The position numbers and the translations under genes are program-made. From Toxonevra muliebris (lineage: Eukaryota > Arthropoda > Insecta > Diptera > Pallopteridae): a DNA stretch of 64,000 nt. A model generated the notes under the pieces. The model searched no databases and was not told where the DNA came from. It was given only the letters and a program-made list of their open reading frames with translations. Where the stretch lies: contig OY829329.1 of the NCBI GenBank assembly GCA_963691655.1, forward strand, positions 69,146,822 through 69,210,821, in the 5' to 3' direction. Shown here piece by piece: positions 1 through 12,681 of this stretch (position 1 is the stretch's first letter; the number at the start of each line of letters is the position of its first letter).

Positions 1-2768
1 AGAGAGAGAGAGAGAGGTGAAAAGAGATAAGTCTCTCTTCTCTTCTGTTGGAAATGTCAAATTAGAGGATACGACGCCGAAAAAAATTCTTTGTGAATAG
101 TCTATACTCGTATGCTCGTCTATCGAGACATAACCGCCAAATTGTTGAAAGCGGGGAAAAAAAATTTTACGTAAGAATTTTTTTGTTGTATAAACATCTG
201 AGTTTACGGTAAGTGCGAATTTCAAAAATGTATAAAATGTAAATAACTGTATAGTACGATGTGCCCCTCTCACTCAACTTGCTGCGTTGGATGAAAGTGC
301 TACTCCAAAAAACTAGTAGAAGAGAGTAGAGTAAACTAAAATACGAACGGAGTTTGTATGCACATGAGAGAGCATTTCGGATTTACTCGGTATGTTTCAC
401 TCAATTTACCCACACATATACACAAGTCGAAAACAAAATACTTATATACATTTAATCATGACAGAATTATTTGTTGGTATTAAATGTGTGGAGATCGACG
501 ATACTATACAAGCAGAGACTTAGGCTCTCTCTCTCTCTCTCATTAAAATCTCATATGCTCTATGACAATGTGTTAAATGCCAAATTCGAAATTCTCTCTC
601 CCCCTGCTAGCGCATTTGCCAATATAAAAATGTACACACAAGAGTTGCACAGTTTCAACACATACATAAGAGAGAGTGAGGTGAATTTCTCTCCCGCTCT
701 TATGATATGTGCTCTTTGCAATGATGTGAAATAATACAAAATCACCAAATTTAATAAATCCTTTTAATCTGGTACTACAAATTCCTTTTCAAAAGTTTTT
801 TAAAATTAAATTTGGCTCTATTCAGGTAGAGAAGTATAAACTAAATTTGTTCATATAAAAGTATTCAAAACAAAAATAAATTCCGGAAATTGTCTATGTA
901 TATGAAAAATTATATTTGGTTTAATAGAAAATCACGTGAGTTTTGTATTAAAAAAAAAAAATTACTAAATTTGAATTGTTGTCATGTGCAGTCACGTGTG
1001 TTATTTTTATGATTTTTATGAGCAAAACCAAAAAAAAATTCATCTTGGTAAAAAAGAAACTCTGTCAGTGAAATTGATAAATTTCAAGTACAACATTTTA
1101 AATGTCAATGTATTTTAAAAAACTTTTTCATATCGAATTTTTCACTTCAATACATACAATACAATATTCCATGTGAGTTTGAAATCCGCGTTTATGTAAA
1201 TTATTTATTGTCGAAATTCCCTGGATTTAATAATGAAACAAAATTCCGAGAAATCCAAGTTAATTCTAATCAATTTCCAATAATAAACATACATCATAAA
1301 ATCAATATAATTTATATTTGCATTCAAGTAGCAACACGTGTTTCCTTCTTTTTTTTTTTTAAATTAACTGAACTGATACTTGCGTGTGTGTACAAATAGA
1401 TTTTGTGTGTATTTGTGCGCTTATATGTCTCAATATTTGTAATAATTTATAAACATAACCATACATTTCTTTGATGATTATGCTGAGGATGAAGCTAAAG
1501 TTAGTGCTGGTGATGTTGCTGCCAATGCCACGTATTCGGTATATTAACCTATATGCATTTCTATATATTTCTATATGACTTGTTTGTGTGTTTGTGTACA
1601 TTCTAATTAATCTCATGCACATGACAAACCATCATCCATTAAGTGGGTAACTTCAACAAACCTGTGACAGTGTAACTGCGGCAGCAATGTTAATGTAATA
1701 GAAGCCAAATGGAAGCTTGGGCGTAGTCGCAGCAGCACATTTTTTTTCGCCCAATATTTTATGTTATTGCACACCAACGCCATCAAAATTCGCTTAAGCC
1801 TAAGCATAATGTCATGCGCGTCGTCGTTCTCTTTACACCTTAACCTTTGCATCCGCTGTTGCTGCTATTGCCAAAACTTGAAACATTTTCAAAAAATTGT
1901 GTAATCTTTTAAGTTTCACACGTAGTAGTATACATGTTAGCTGGATACATAAATATGAAAGTATGAGTAACGAAAATTACTGTGAACATAAATAGGAAGA
2001 GATATAGAAAGTTTTGCTTAAAGCGGTTGTTGATATGTTGTAAATGTTGCGTATGTTTTGGTTCAAAGTTTCGTATAAGAAACTTATTCAGATTTGTGTC
2101 GGATGTAAAAACTGATGACTCTCAATGCTTGAAACCCGGAATTTCTATCTAAGACTTTCGGTGTCATCTTGCATATTTTATGGTAGTCATCAGTGCTTCA
2201 GTCTAGCATTAAATTTTCTAAATTTTATGGTTTATATTTGTATTAATCCAATTCAAATTTTTTCATTGCAAATGCATTTTATTTTATTTTTATGTCTGGC
2301 GTCCATGACGTATAATGAATTTTTGTCCATTGTAATTTGGTTGAAAGAACAAATAAAATTTAATTTATTTATAATGAAGGTAATGAAAGCGAAATAAAGC
2401 TAGAAATTTAAATTTTACCACATGCTTTGTATGTTTCTTATTGAGCAAAGCAAATGAGAAATACATCGATTGTTATTGGCACCGATGGCGTATGAGTAAC
2501 AAATTAATATCTCTTTAAGTAGCAGAGATCTGCTTTTTTGCGACTTATGTATAATCCATCATGAAAAATTAAGTGCATGTGAGTACACAGCGATAAGCAA
2601 TCACCACTACTAATAGAACTCTCTTAAAAGTCTTACAAAAGAGAGCAACACATCGTATAAACCGTTGTGAGTATGAGTGTATAGAAAGAGTACTACTCGT
2701 CTTATGTATGTAAGAGTAGAGTAATGAGTGGTACTCTCTTATTCTATCCATACTAATACCATAGACGA
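1..2768. other. AT-rich intergenic DNA, no gene seen
   Basis: Opens with an AG microsatellite (1-16). Contains short GAGAG/CTCTC stretches at 520-545 and 670-695 and poly-A/T runs. The open frames are short, carry simple-sequence residues and have no family motif. At 2570-2768 a GAGA-rich stretch (TACTCTC/GAGAGTA) leads into the family B copy. Confidence 0.6.
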
Positions 2769-2847
2769 CACTGAGAGAGCCGATATAAACATATAGGAGT
2801 TGGGTTTATACAAATGAGCAGAGTCGTTGGCTTCGGCTCTCTCAGTG
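2769..2847. repeat. Family B element, short perfect-terminus copy
   Basis: 79 bp bounded by a perfect 15 bp inverted repeat, CACTGAGAGAGCCGA on the left and its complement on the right. The same termini recur at 6.3, 6.7, 13.4, 13.6, 24.2, 29.3/30.6 and 33.0 kb. Internal text is a diverged form of the other copies (TACAAATGAGCAGAG). Confidence 0.75.
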
Positions 2848-3386
2848 CCACTTCATTGAACGATTCGAGTCACTGGCGTATTTATCTTGCAAAATGTTAT
2901 GCTTTTGTTTTGTTTTTGGAGTTTACTCTCTTTTCTTATTGCTGTATGGAGAATAAGAGAGGTAGCGTTTAACTTGTGTTCAGTGTTACCATATTGAAAG
3001 ATTTATCTGTTAGATAAAATTTTTGTAAACACATTTTATTGCTATAATGATATTGTAGAGCAGCTTTTGTTGCACTTTCAAACAAATATAAAAATTACAA
3101 AAAATGCACAAAGCACGAAAACCGTTTTCCTTCAAGTTTTATTATTCAAAATCAACGAACTCTGGCATCACTGCTAATATTTATTGTCTCTGTTTCACAC
3201 TCTCACTCTCTGTTTTACTGGTGCTGGCATACATATGATTATCTCATACTTATACCTGCACACATACATGTATATATGCATATGTATATATATGGTAATT
3301 TACACAACACATTGAGAGAGAATCGAGATCAACGTAACTATTGGCAACGTAAAATCAAAGTATGAAACATACTGAGAAAATGGAAA
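2848..3386. other. AT-rich spacer, nothing recognised
   Basis: Contains TATATG-rich sequence at 3265-3295 and short CTCTC runs at 3195-3215. No ORF or repeat family could be assigned. Confidence 0.5.
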
Positions 3387-3592
3387 TAAAAGACGAATTC
3401 ACTGACCGATTGCCGTACTCTCTTTTTAATTTTTTTATATGAAGTTTTTCGCTCTCGTAAATTGAGAGCGTAAAAACTTCACCGACCAAATGCCGCATTC
3501 TCTCTTTTCGTTTGTTTAACATAAATATATGAAGTTTTTTTGCTCTCTTAAATTGAGAGCATAACAAATTCATTAAAAAAAATTCGTCTTTT
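3387..3592. repeat. Family A fold-back element, two-hairpin copy
   Basis: Outer inverted repeat AAAAGACGAATT (3387) and complement (3592). Inside are two units, each with TATATGAAGTTTTT, GCTCTC, a short spacer and GAGAGC. The unit also carries the family signature GCCGTACTCTC / GCCGCATTCTC. Other copies lie at 26.0, 34.1, 36.1, 44.6, 48.9, 49.2, 55.1 and 60.8 kb. Confidence 0.75.
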
Positions 3593-6336
3593 CAGGATAT
3601 AGTTTAAATAAACAAATCATTTATTGATGACATTGCATACAATATAAGCTAAGGTCATATAAATCATGACCACATATTCCATATATTTACCTAAGTATAA
3701 AAATTTCTATGCCTGTACCTGGTAACTGCTTTTTGCTGCTAGGAAACAAAATTTGAATACGATTTCGGTACTTTTAAGAGTTGGGAATTTTTTGTTTGTT
3801 TGTTGGACTATTGCCAATTGATGCTTTTCTTGTGCACCTAACGCGGTGCCACACACATACACACACACATGAAAAAACTGGCATCACAGAGTAGAAACAA
3901 CAAGAACAGCATGAATCCTAAAGAAGATGAATGCATGCTTGTCACACAGCATGTTTGGTTAGTAGCAGGAGAGAAAAAAAAATGCAATTCTGCGCTTTTC
4001 ATCTTCGTTTTTTGTACACGCAAGTTGTGCACTTCTTTTACGAGTTTTTTTGAGCTGGTTTTTTTCTGTTTTTTTTTCCTAGAGAGGTACTAGATGGAGG
4101 TAATGCGATTTTGTTGTTGTTGTTTTTGTTATTTTTGTTGGCTATGATTGAAGCTATTTTTGTGAAAGTTTATTTTAACATAGCGAATAGATATGTGTGT
4201 GTGTGTGTGTGTGTGTCTGTACTTAGTGTTTGACTTGTGTCACATTTTTTTGTTCTTTTTTTTTTTTTTTTTGCATGTTGCTAAAATGCTTCTCAGTAAA
4301 CATCAATTTTGTTGTTGTTGTTTTTTGTTTGTGTTTTGAAGTATATATAGCTACTGTAAGCTTAAGATAAGCGCATGTTACACTTTGGCCTTCAGGCTAA
4401 TATAATGATGGGTTGTTCGGTTTTGTTTTATTTGGTTTTGCTTTACTTTGGGGCAAAAGGCAAAAGTTCAATTTTGAATATCGAACACAAATAAAAACAA
4501 TGTCATATGATTAACATTATATTTCATTTGTATGCGCATAAATTTTTATACAAATATGTTAATTCAAATCAAATCAAATTCACATTTTGCATTTATGTAT
4601 GACATTCATTATGATTGTGTGACAAATATGTATGAGTGGCATTGGCATGCAGGGCGTATGAGGAACTTTTTTCTCCACATTTATTTAGTTATTTATTTAG
4701 GTTTTATATCCTCCTCCTGTACATGCACATGCGTAATAAGTTGCAAATAAAACTCATAAATTAGTTCATATTTATTTGCTAAAAGATAAAGTTAAAATTA
4801 AATTAAAAATTTAATTTTACCACAGCTATAATTTTAATTGAATTAATGTCGTTGTATGTGTGAATATGCATAGAATGCTGCTGCAGGTATCTGTGGCGTA
4901 TGAGCAATATTTAATTTGTTGAATGTGTAAGCAGATAATAATAAAACGTAAATAATAATAATAAATAATAATCAAGTGTTTGAAATGACAAATATTTTAA
5001 TAAGCTAGTGTTGAGGTAATTGTTTGATTGATATTGTAGAATTGAAAAGCATATTACGTTTGAAATCATTTGTGTTCGGAATTTTCATTTGATTGGAAAT
5101 AATTTGTGATACTTGTGGGTTTTTTATTTGGAGTCGGAAAAATCAAAAAAACTCTTCAATGCTCAGAATTCGTGTTTTGAATAATAAAATTGGTTTATGA
5201 CAGCTAAAATATGGAATACATGTATTATGTATTACACTATACAACACGAAAATATTTTCTAATTTTCTCATTTGGTTTTTCTGGAGCTGTTTTCGAAGCT
5301 AATCACGTATCTATAAAACATTTTGTTCAGGTCAGTCCGAGCTTTTGTTATATTGATGATTTTATGTTTTTTAATTAAGTGAAGAAAAAAATTTTTTTTT
5401 TCGATTTTTTGTATTTTCTATACGTTTTATGAATTTTTACGACGTTTTCAACAAAAAAAAAGTCATGACTTTGAAAATTAACCTCTAGATTTAATTTTCA
5501 TAGTCTCCTAAAAAACTATCAAAAACAATTTTTTCAAAAACATTTTTTTTCATAAAGAAGGGATGTATGGAAAAAAAATGTTTTTCGACGTTTTATGTTT
5601 TTTACACGTTTTATTGAACAAACAACATTTAAAAAAAAAAAAATTTTTTCGATCTAAATTTTTCCAAAAATTTTTAGGGGAAAAAATTTTTTTTTTAGAT
5701 ATTTTATGTTTTATTAGTTTTTACAACGTTTTTGACAAAAAATAATTTAAAAAATGAAATCTCATTTAATTTTTCTTTTGAAGAATAAATTAATTAAAAT
5801 GGAAGTTTTTTAAATCATGGATTCGGATATAATTTTTTAAAGTATTTTTTGTTTTTTTTTTTCTTTCTGCTTGGCGTAATTATAGTTCATCAGCAGTGTC
5901 AACGTACTACGTTTCATATATACCCCCTCATAAACTTTTTAAAAAATTTTTGTTTTGTTGAAAATGTTGTAAAAATTCATACAAAAAAAAAAAAAACAAA
6001 ATATTTAGAAAGCATAAAAATCACATACCTTACCATTTCACAAAAATTCCACCTGACCCGAAAAAAATGTTTGTAGATTCATGATCAGCAGCATCGAAAA
6101 CAATTCCAGAAAAACCTTATGAGAACTCGAATTTTTTTTTTATGACCATTTTGTTGTACAGTGTAATTATTATTGAGGATATACACCGCGTCATAAAGTT
6201 TTCTGTAAGATTTCTAATAAATACCGCATCTAATGTTGTTTCGTTGTTGCATCTCTAGGGTTGATTATTTTTAGTTTTTTTAGTTCTTTTTCAATATGAG
6301 AGAAACAAAGTATCATAGAGCGCATGAACAGTTAGT
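3593..6336. other. T-rich intergenic DNA with microsatellites
   Basis: Holds a GT run at 4194-4216, a TTG run near 4309-4322, and a decayed internally repetitive stretch at about 5340-6160 (variants of TTTTTACGACGTTTT). Bases 5461-5512 recur inverted at about 47825-47880, so a dispersed repeat is present. No gene recognised; the 5563-6076 frames are A/T-run artefacts. Confidence 0.5.
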
Positions 6337-6432
6337 GAGAGAGCCGATATCGTTATCGTACTTTTTTCATATGAATAAATTTTTTGTATGAGAATCGGGT
6401 CCATCCAATATGAGCAGAGACTTCGGCTCTCT
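6337..6432. repeat. Family B element
   Basis: Starts GAGAGAGCCGATATCG, contains TTTTTTCATATGAAT, and ends CAGAGACTTCGGCTCTC. It is followed by the shared flank TCTCATCTCAAATTAGCGA that also follows copies at 7.08, 13.6 and 24.26 kb, showing that the repeat extends beyond the hairpin core, to at least 6690. Confidence 0.75.
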
Positions 6433-6689
6433 AAATCTCATCTCAAATTAGCGAGTGATTGATTTCAGAGGAATTTACTGTTGTTACTCGTGTTGTTTTT
6501 GCAAAAAATTCTTTTATTACAAATACATACATAAAGATGAGAGAGAGAGAGAGAGTGCTGTTCGTGTTGTTTTTGCAAGAGTTGACTTTGTTTGCTTACT
6601 CGCTCTTTTGTTTACTTATATATCCATATCCAAAAGTAAAATTTGGCTGCTCTCTTCGTTTCATTCCTTATCACTATATGTATTACATC

Positions 6690-7080
6690 GACACTGAGAG
6701 AAAGTCCGATCACGATGATCGGGCTTTTTTCATACGAGCCTACACACACACTAAAATGCTTTTGCCGACCGAGCAGCAGTCTACCATACGAACGCATACT
6801 AAACTACTGCCCACACCGACTGAAACCGGTTTAATTTTCGTAAACATGAACTGTGTTTGGTTGTGTTAGTGCTTTTTGCTATGTGATTTTTTATAAGTTT
6901 GCTTTTCAGTTCGGCATCGCAAAGCATTTTTTCGCGACCGAGACTGACGAGGCAAACTCGTACGCTCTTCTCGGTTTCGGTCCGACTGAGCATTGTAGTG
7001 TGTGTAAGCTCAATGAATAATTTTTTTGAATGGAAATCGTGCCCATGCCATACAAACAAAGACTTTGACTCTCTCAATCT
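6690..7080. repeat. Family B copy interrupted by another element
   Basis: Left part ACACTGAGAGAAAGTCCGAT to about 6738; right part from about 7012, ending in GACTCTCTCAATCTCATC. The two parts match adjacent segments of intact copies, so the roughly 270 bp between them is an insertion. After 7080 the copy continues with the shared flank to about 7310. Confidence 0.65.
6739..7011. mobile_element. MITE inserted in family B copy
   Basis: About 273 bp with imperfect inverted ends, CTACACACACACTAAAATGCT-like on the left and GAGCATTGTAGTGTGTGTAAG-like on the right. It has higher GC than its surroundings, including CGACCGAG repeats. Open frames over it are shadow reading frames without motifs. The target duplication is not clear. 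Confidence 0.5.
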
Positions 7081-7319
7081 CATCTCAAATTCGGGAGTAA
7101 TTCTCTTCAGAGCCATTTACGGTTATTGCTAGTCGTATTTTTTTTTTTACAAGAAATTCTTTTAGTACAAATACATACATACAAATAAGAGAAAGAATGA
7201 GAGAGAATGCTGTTAGTGTTGTTCTTGCGAGAGATGATTTTGTTTATTTACATATCAAAAAGTAAAAAAAAGTAAAATTCGTCTATTTTCTTCGTTTCAT
7301 TCCCAATCATTTTATGCGT

Positions 7320-7603
7320 TAAGCGGTGTAAGCATTATCAAGCAAAGATGTAAGTTAAAACTGATAATGTGTACAACTGAATGATGGTTTGACATTCAAA
7401 CTGATGGCTATTAAAATTTTTTGATGCTGCATGACAGTCAGCGGCCATATTGGTTATTGTTTGATAAGGCGGTCAAAATAAAACAACAAAAAACATTCCT
7501 TTGACTGTCACTCATAACTGATAATGTGGGTACGAAACTAAACAGTCAAAGCTGACGACAGTTTTGACTGAGAGCTTTGCTTGATAATTTGTACTCCGCT
7601 TTA
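7320..7603. mobile_element. MITE with ~28 bp inverted ends
   Basis: 284 bp. Left end AAGCGGTGTAAGCATTATCA and on to AGCAAAG; right end CTTTGCTTGATAATTTGTAC followed by TCCGCTT. Inner sub-repeats around ACTGATAATGTG and GACAGTCA also pair. No coding capacity. Superfamily unknown; a TA target is possible but not crisp. Confidence 0.65.
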
Positions 7604-7724
7604 TATCAATTTCAACTTTGCATCGATTCTTCCACTAAAATAGCTTTATCAAAACCAAAAAGTGTCTCTGTAATTTACATTTATTTTATTTCAAATATTA
7701 TATTAAAAGTATATAAAAAACCCT

Positions 7725-8390
7725 GTATGTGGCATAACACATGGCGGAAATGAAATATTTTCTGCATTAAACGTTCAATTTAGTCAATTTTATTTAACCA
7801 ATTACATTTAAGTAATAATTTTTGTTTTACTTAATTAGTTGAATGACGTAGAAGAACAAAAGAGAGCGAACTTCGAGCATGAGTAATCGTAAAGACACCC
7901 AAGTTGCCAAAAACAAATGATTTATTTATTACGAACAATGCGTAATTGTACTTAAATGAGAGTGTATTAGTTGAAAAGGAAGAGATCAAGAGAGTCAAAG
8001 AGAAATTTTGTTCTCTTTGATGTTGTACTACCGATTGAGTTTTTGTGGAGAGACAATTACAATTACAAACAAAGTCAAATTGGACTTAGATGAGAGAGTA
8101 TTAGTTGAAAAGATTAAAGAGATCAAGAGAACAAGAAAATCATAGAGCAAATTTGTTTCTTTTTAACTTCTTCTCCCGTTTATGGGGAGACAATTACAAA
8201 CAAATTGCAATTGTACTCAAATGAGTGAGTATTAGTTGAAAAGAGAAAAGATGTCAAGAGAACAAGAAAGTCAAAGTGCAAGTTCGATTTCTTTGATGTT
8301 GTTCCTCCGATTGTGTTTTTGCATCAAGGAGGGGAGACGAAAGAGGAGTAGTTTAACATCTATCGGATATTTGTTCGAATAAGAAATATT
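7725..8390 (+). repeat. Family I element with three ~130 bp tandem units
   Basis: Leader 7725-7890 (GGCGGAAATGAAATA, TTCAATTTAGTCAATTTTAT, ATGACGTAGAAGA) matches 18180-18330. It is followed by three diverged units, each containing GTACTTAAATGAGAG-like, GTATTAGTTGAAAAG, AAGAGATCAAGAGA, and a CTTTGATGTTGTTC to GGAGACAATTACAA segment. It ends with GGAGGGGAGACGAAAG and GTTTAACATCT, as do the other copies. Confidence 0.7.
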
Positions 8391-10721
8391 AATTAAAATC
8401 TTTTTTTTTTGTATAAAACAACAATATGATGCCTTAATCGCTAAATCACGTTTTGGAAAGATAAAATTGCTTAAAATTTTTTTAGTTTTTTGCTTTCAAC
8501 TATCGAGCTCATGAGCAAGTTTTAAAACTGCAGCAATCAGCACAAAACTTTATATTTTTTAGTTTCACATTAAACCGAATATTTTTCGCCCATGCCAACT
8601 ACAATTTCTTTCTCATGTACCCGCCAACATCCTAATGACGTGCATGTGCTTAATTTTGCACAAGAATAACAAATGCAGAGCTCCACACACTATCAAATTA
8701 CATTACGATATTCCCAAAACACCTAAAGCGAACTTATTTGTAAACGTATACATTTCAACGCCTCCACATGGAACACCATGACGTATGATTAACCTCAACT
8801 ACTTACGAGTAGATGCAAACGAAGTGATTCTTTCGTATACCACCACCAATATTTAGTTTAGTAAAATTTATTTTGATTAAAATGCTAGGCAAAGTTTAGG
8901 TAAATATTTTAGTAAGCAGCTGTTGATTTTCTTTTGAAACTATATTGCTCTGCTTTGCTTGCTTGCTCAGAGCTGTCAGCAAGGGAAAAACTTCAAGGTT
9001 TTCGTATTTTCACTAGAGAAAAAAATTTTGATACCAATTTTTTCGATTTTTTTTTTTTTTTGACAGTTTACAGCTAAGTGTGTACATGCGTTTCATGTAT
9101 ATGTGAATCACATGAATGTGTAACGTATGTGTGTGTGTGTGTCCCACAAAATGTACACACAAGAGACACACACACAAACTCAACCGCATCTATTTCGCAT
9201 ATCAAGTGGATGCGTATGGAATTTATGTAAACATGACTTGCACTTATACACATAAAGATGTACACACACACTCTTATGTTAAATGTTTGTCTATCTGTGT
9301 GTGTGCTTGTGTGTGTATTTTGTGTGGTCGCAGCCAGTGTGGTTTTTATATATATAGAAACTATATTTCATTTGAAGCATTTTTCTTTACTCTTCTGTAC
9401 ATTTTCCTTAGCTACTTTTTGACTTGTTACAGTAGCCGCATCTGCATTTTGTTTGTGGCCACAGGCAAATGGGTGTGGTCGCAATCTATCTTCCTCTCTA
9501 TCTCCTTTTTTTTCTATTTCCCTCTCTATCATGGTTTCTATTCCTGCTTTAAGACGGAATTTAGTAGTATTTTCATTCTAAGGATCCTGTTGCTCTAAAA
9601 CTGTTTTTGTGGCTGCATTTAATTGCTCTGAATGACTTTGAATATGCATAATGCATAAACAAACACACACTCTCACGAACACATACACACACACACACCG
9701 AGAGAGAGAGAGAGTTTAACGCTTAAGACATGCATTTGCATATGTGTTTATTCCACACACATTCTTCTCTTTAGTTTTACTTATGCATGTGTGTGTGTTT
9801 GGTTGTTTGTCTGCCTGCCTGCCTGCCTGCTACGTGCTACAATTGACATAAATCGTTTTTGTGCATGTATATTTCAATTACAGCTAACACAATTGCATAT
9901 TCAACTTAAGCTCTGCTGCTGTGCTGCTCTTGTAGATAGAGTGTAACTGTGGAGCAAATAGTAATTTCTTAATCAACTATTTATGTTAAAAATCATTTAG
10001 CATTAAGTTGTAAAGTAAATATCACAGAAGCTGGTACCAAGAAAAACTGATTGGAAAGAAAAATTGATTTAATTTGAATTAAAACTCAGTACTGACGAGG
10101 AAATTGCTCGCCTCTTTAACTGTTTAGGCATAACATTGGACTAGTCTGGGTTCTAATTCACAGAAACATTGAAAGTAATGAAAGGCATAATTGAATGAAT
10201 TAGCGACGTAAGGTAAAGTTGTAGCCATTACTTTGGCGCCCCAGTTAGAAATTGTTCTGACAAAAACAAAATATACTCTTCATTTTTTCACCCTTACAGA
10301 TAATACATAAAAAGAACTTTCCACCTGCGTTGAAACTAAGAAAAATAGAAAATGGCACCTACTTGATCATATTCATCCAGACTTTGCCAAACTGACTGCA
10401 GTATTGATGAGGAAACTGAACAACAAAAAAACCGCATTCCTTACCAGTTAAACTTAGAATGATAGTAGGAGTAATCTGTTTTTTAACATTATATGCCCTA
10501 GGGTATGGAGTACTCGTTTTAGCTTCCAAAATGAATTATAAAGTAGAACACGATTACGAGCAGCACTGTCTATCTCTCCGTCTCTCTCTTGATTTTTAAA
10601 ATGAGCTATTGAAAGAAATCTAAAATTGCCGAGTTGTCGGCATCAAGAGATGTTTACTGTTATTATTAGTTGTTTTTGTGACTGCACTTTCTGTTTTGTT
10701 ATTATTTGTTTTTTTATATTT
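8391..10721. other. Intergenic DNA rich in TG/CA, no gene supported
   Basis: TG/CA tracts at 9126-9140, 9294-9325 and 9660-9700, a GAGA run at 9700-9714 and a TGCC run at 9812-9830. The 160-codon frame at 9116-9598 is mostly translated TG/CA repeat and T-runs. The stretch 10080-10560 is less repetitive but shows no coding signature. Confidence 0.55.
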
Positions 10722-10797
10722 CGTCGACTGAGAATTGATTTAGCGTATAGGTATACGAACACATACACGCATACGCCAAATCAATTCTCAGGCGACG
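10722..10797. mobile_element. 76 bp palindromic MITE, copy 1
   Basis: Two 26 bp arms, CGTCGACTGAGAATTGATTT on the left and CAAATCAATTCTCAGGCGAC-type on the right, with two mismatches, around a 24 bp spacer. Same length and arms as 43235-43310, with the spacer inverted, so the two copies lie in opposite orientation. Confidence 0.8.
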
Positions 10798-10902
10798 ATT
10801 TTTTATTGTTGTTTCTCTTTTTGAGGAGTACTTACACATTGCACTTGGGAAAATATTTCATAATTTTAATCTGAACGTTGGGTCTGTTTTCTGATGCGAC
10901 AA

Positions 10903-11600
10903 AATATCCATTAGATGTTAAACCACACCGCTTTCGTCTCCCCTCCTTCGTGCAAAAACACAATCGGGAGAATAAGATCAATGAAAACGAACTTGCTTTT
11001 TGACTTTCTTGTTGTCTTTCTTTTTCACTAATACTCTCTCATTTAAGTACAATTGCATTTTGCTTGTAATTGTCTCTCCAAGAAAACACAATCTTGAAAA
11101 CAATATCAAAAAAAAAAAAAACTTGCTCTTTGACTTTCTTGTTGTCTCTCTTTTTCACTAATACTCTCTCATTTAAGTACAATTGCATTTTGCTTGTAAT
11201 TGTCTCTCCAAGAAAACACAATCTTGAAAACAATATCAAAAAAAAAAACAAACTTGCTCTTTGACTTTCTTGTTGTCTCTCTTTTTCACTAATACTCTCT
11301 CATTTAAGTACAATTGCATTTTGCTTGTAATTGTCTCTCCAAGAAAACACAATCTTGAAAACAATATCAAAAAAAAAAAAACTTGCTCTTTGACTTTCCT
11401 GTTCTCTTGATCCCTTTCTTTTCAACTCTCTCATTTAAGTACAATTGAACTTTTTTTGTAATTATGTGCTTTTGGCTACTCGGCAGCACTTACGAGTAGG
11501 CAACGAAGATTTCTCTCATCTCTTTTTTTTTGTAGTTAAACGGTATTGTGGTGAGGGAACAAAGAGCAGATAGGTGTATTTCGTTATTGCGTTTGCATAT
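10903..11600 (-). repeat. Family I element with about four 130 bp units
   Basis: Inverted relative to 7725. Starts with the terminal part (AGATGTTAAACCACACC, CGTCTCCCCTCCTTCG), then units beginning ACTTGCTCTTTGAC at 10991, 11121, 11252 and 11381 (periods 130, 131, 129). Units 2-4 are nearly identical. The far end, 11470-11600, matches 18650-18790. Frames at 11039-11264 on both strands are repeat shadows. Confidence 0.8.
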
Positions 11601-12569
11601 CGATATTTAATATTAACACACACACACACACACATACGCAGAGTTTTTTTCCCCCTTACTTTTTCACCTCAGATTTTTTTTTTATAGTTTTTTTTTTTAT
11701 ACTCTAATATTTACAAAAATATTTTTCATTATTTTGCATACTGTGCCAAACATTTGAGATACTCACCATAAGAGTTGCTAGTTTTAAATGCTTTGTGTGT
11801 AAAAATGTTGATGATGAAATTAATTAAAAGAATATTTAAGTGGATTTTTATTTGGGTTGTTTTCGCTCCGTCAGTGCACATAGACGAATTTATTAGGAAA
11901 TCTGAAATGTGAATGACTCTTTGCTAGACTCATTTCCGAGTTGTTAATTGCCCATTTATTTATTGCATTGCAAAAGCAAACAGGCAAAATATATACACAT
12001 GAATATACAAAATAAATGCAGCTTGGAACAAACAAGCATTAAATCTGTCTAAATATTTCATTTTATATTCTCAACCGCATGCATTTGTGTATATTTTTTT
12101 TTTTTATTTTTCTTAATTTATGGTATAAACTAAATTAAGATTTTCTTCAATATGTAGCCCAAATTAAAACAAAACTTTATTTGTTCTGGTTTTTGTTGAT
12201 AAAGTTGTTTGTCTGCGAAGTTTTATGCATCTTACTTTAATTAAGTTGTCTTAAGTTTTTATTCAGTCCCTGTCTCATTTTGTCTGTTTAATCTGTTCAT
12301 TTTGTTGTAAAACCCACATGCTATTCAACAAATATTAAATAAAATAAAAATAGTTTTATTTAAATTTCTAATTGAATGAAAAAAGCAAGCAATTTTTGGA
12401 AGAAATGTGTCAAAATATTTGATACAAAAAGAGAAGTCAGTGAACTTTTTGTGGTTCTGGGTAACGTAGGGGGTTTGCAAAATTATAGTGGTTCAAGCTC
12501 ATTCTTTTTTTTTTTTAATTGTGTACTTTTAAACAATTATTTCTTCGGTACCCAAACAAATTAAATATA
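11601..12569. other. AT-rich spacer with CA microsatellite
   Basis: CA run at 11613-11632 and many poly-T runs. No gene or dispersed family recognised. Confidence 0.55.
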
Positions 12570-12681
12570 ATGCCTGGTTTTCACTGTGCCAAATTAAAAC
12601 AAATTTGCCAACATGTGTACAATTTTATAATAGGAAACACTCTCTTTGCCATTAAATATGGCATAGTGAAAACCAGGTATA
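12570..12681. mobile_element. Family C MITE, copy 1
   Basis: Left end GCCTGGTTTTCACTGTGCCA, right end ATGGCATAGTGAAAACCAGG. The interior AAATTTGCCAACATGTG is shared with copies at 23451, 33197 and 35166. About 112 bp, non-coding. Confidence 0.85.

Noticed and set aside
6459..6869. 136-codon frame on the plus strand
   Set aside because: It runs across a GAGA microsatellite, a family B end and a nested MITE.
9116..9598. 160-codon frame on the plus strand
   Set aside because: Half is translated TG/CA microsatellite and the rest is T-rich; no domain or splice support.
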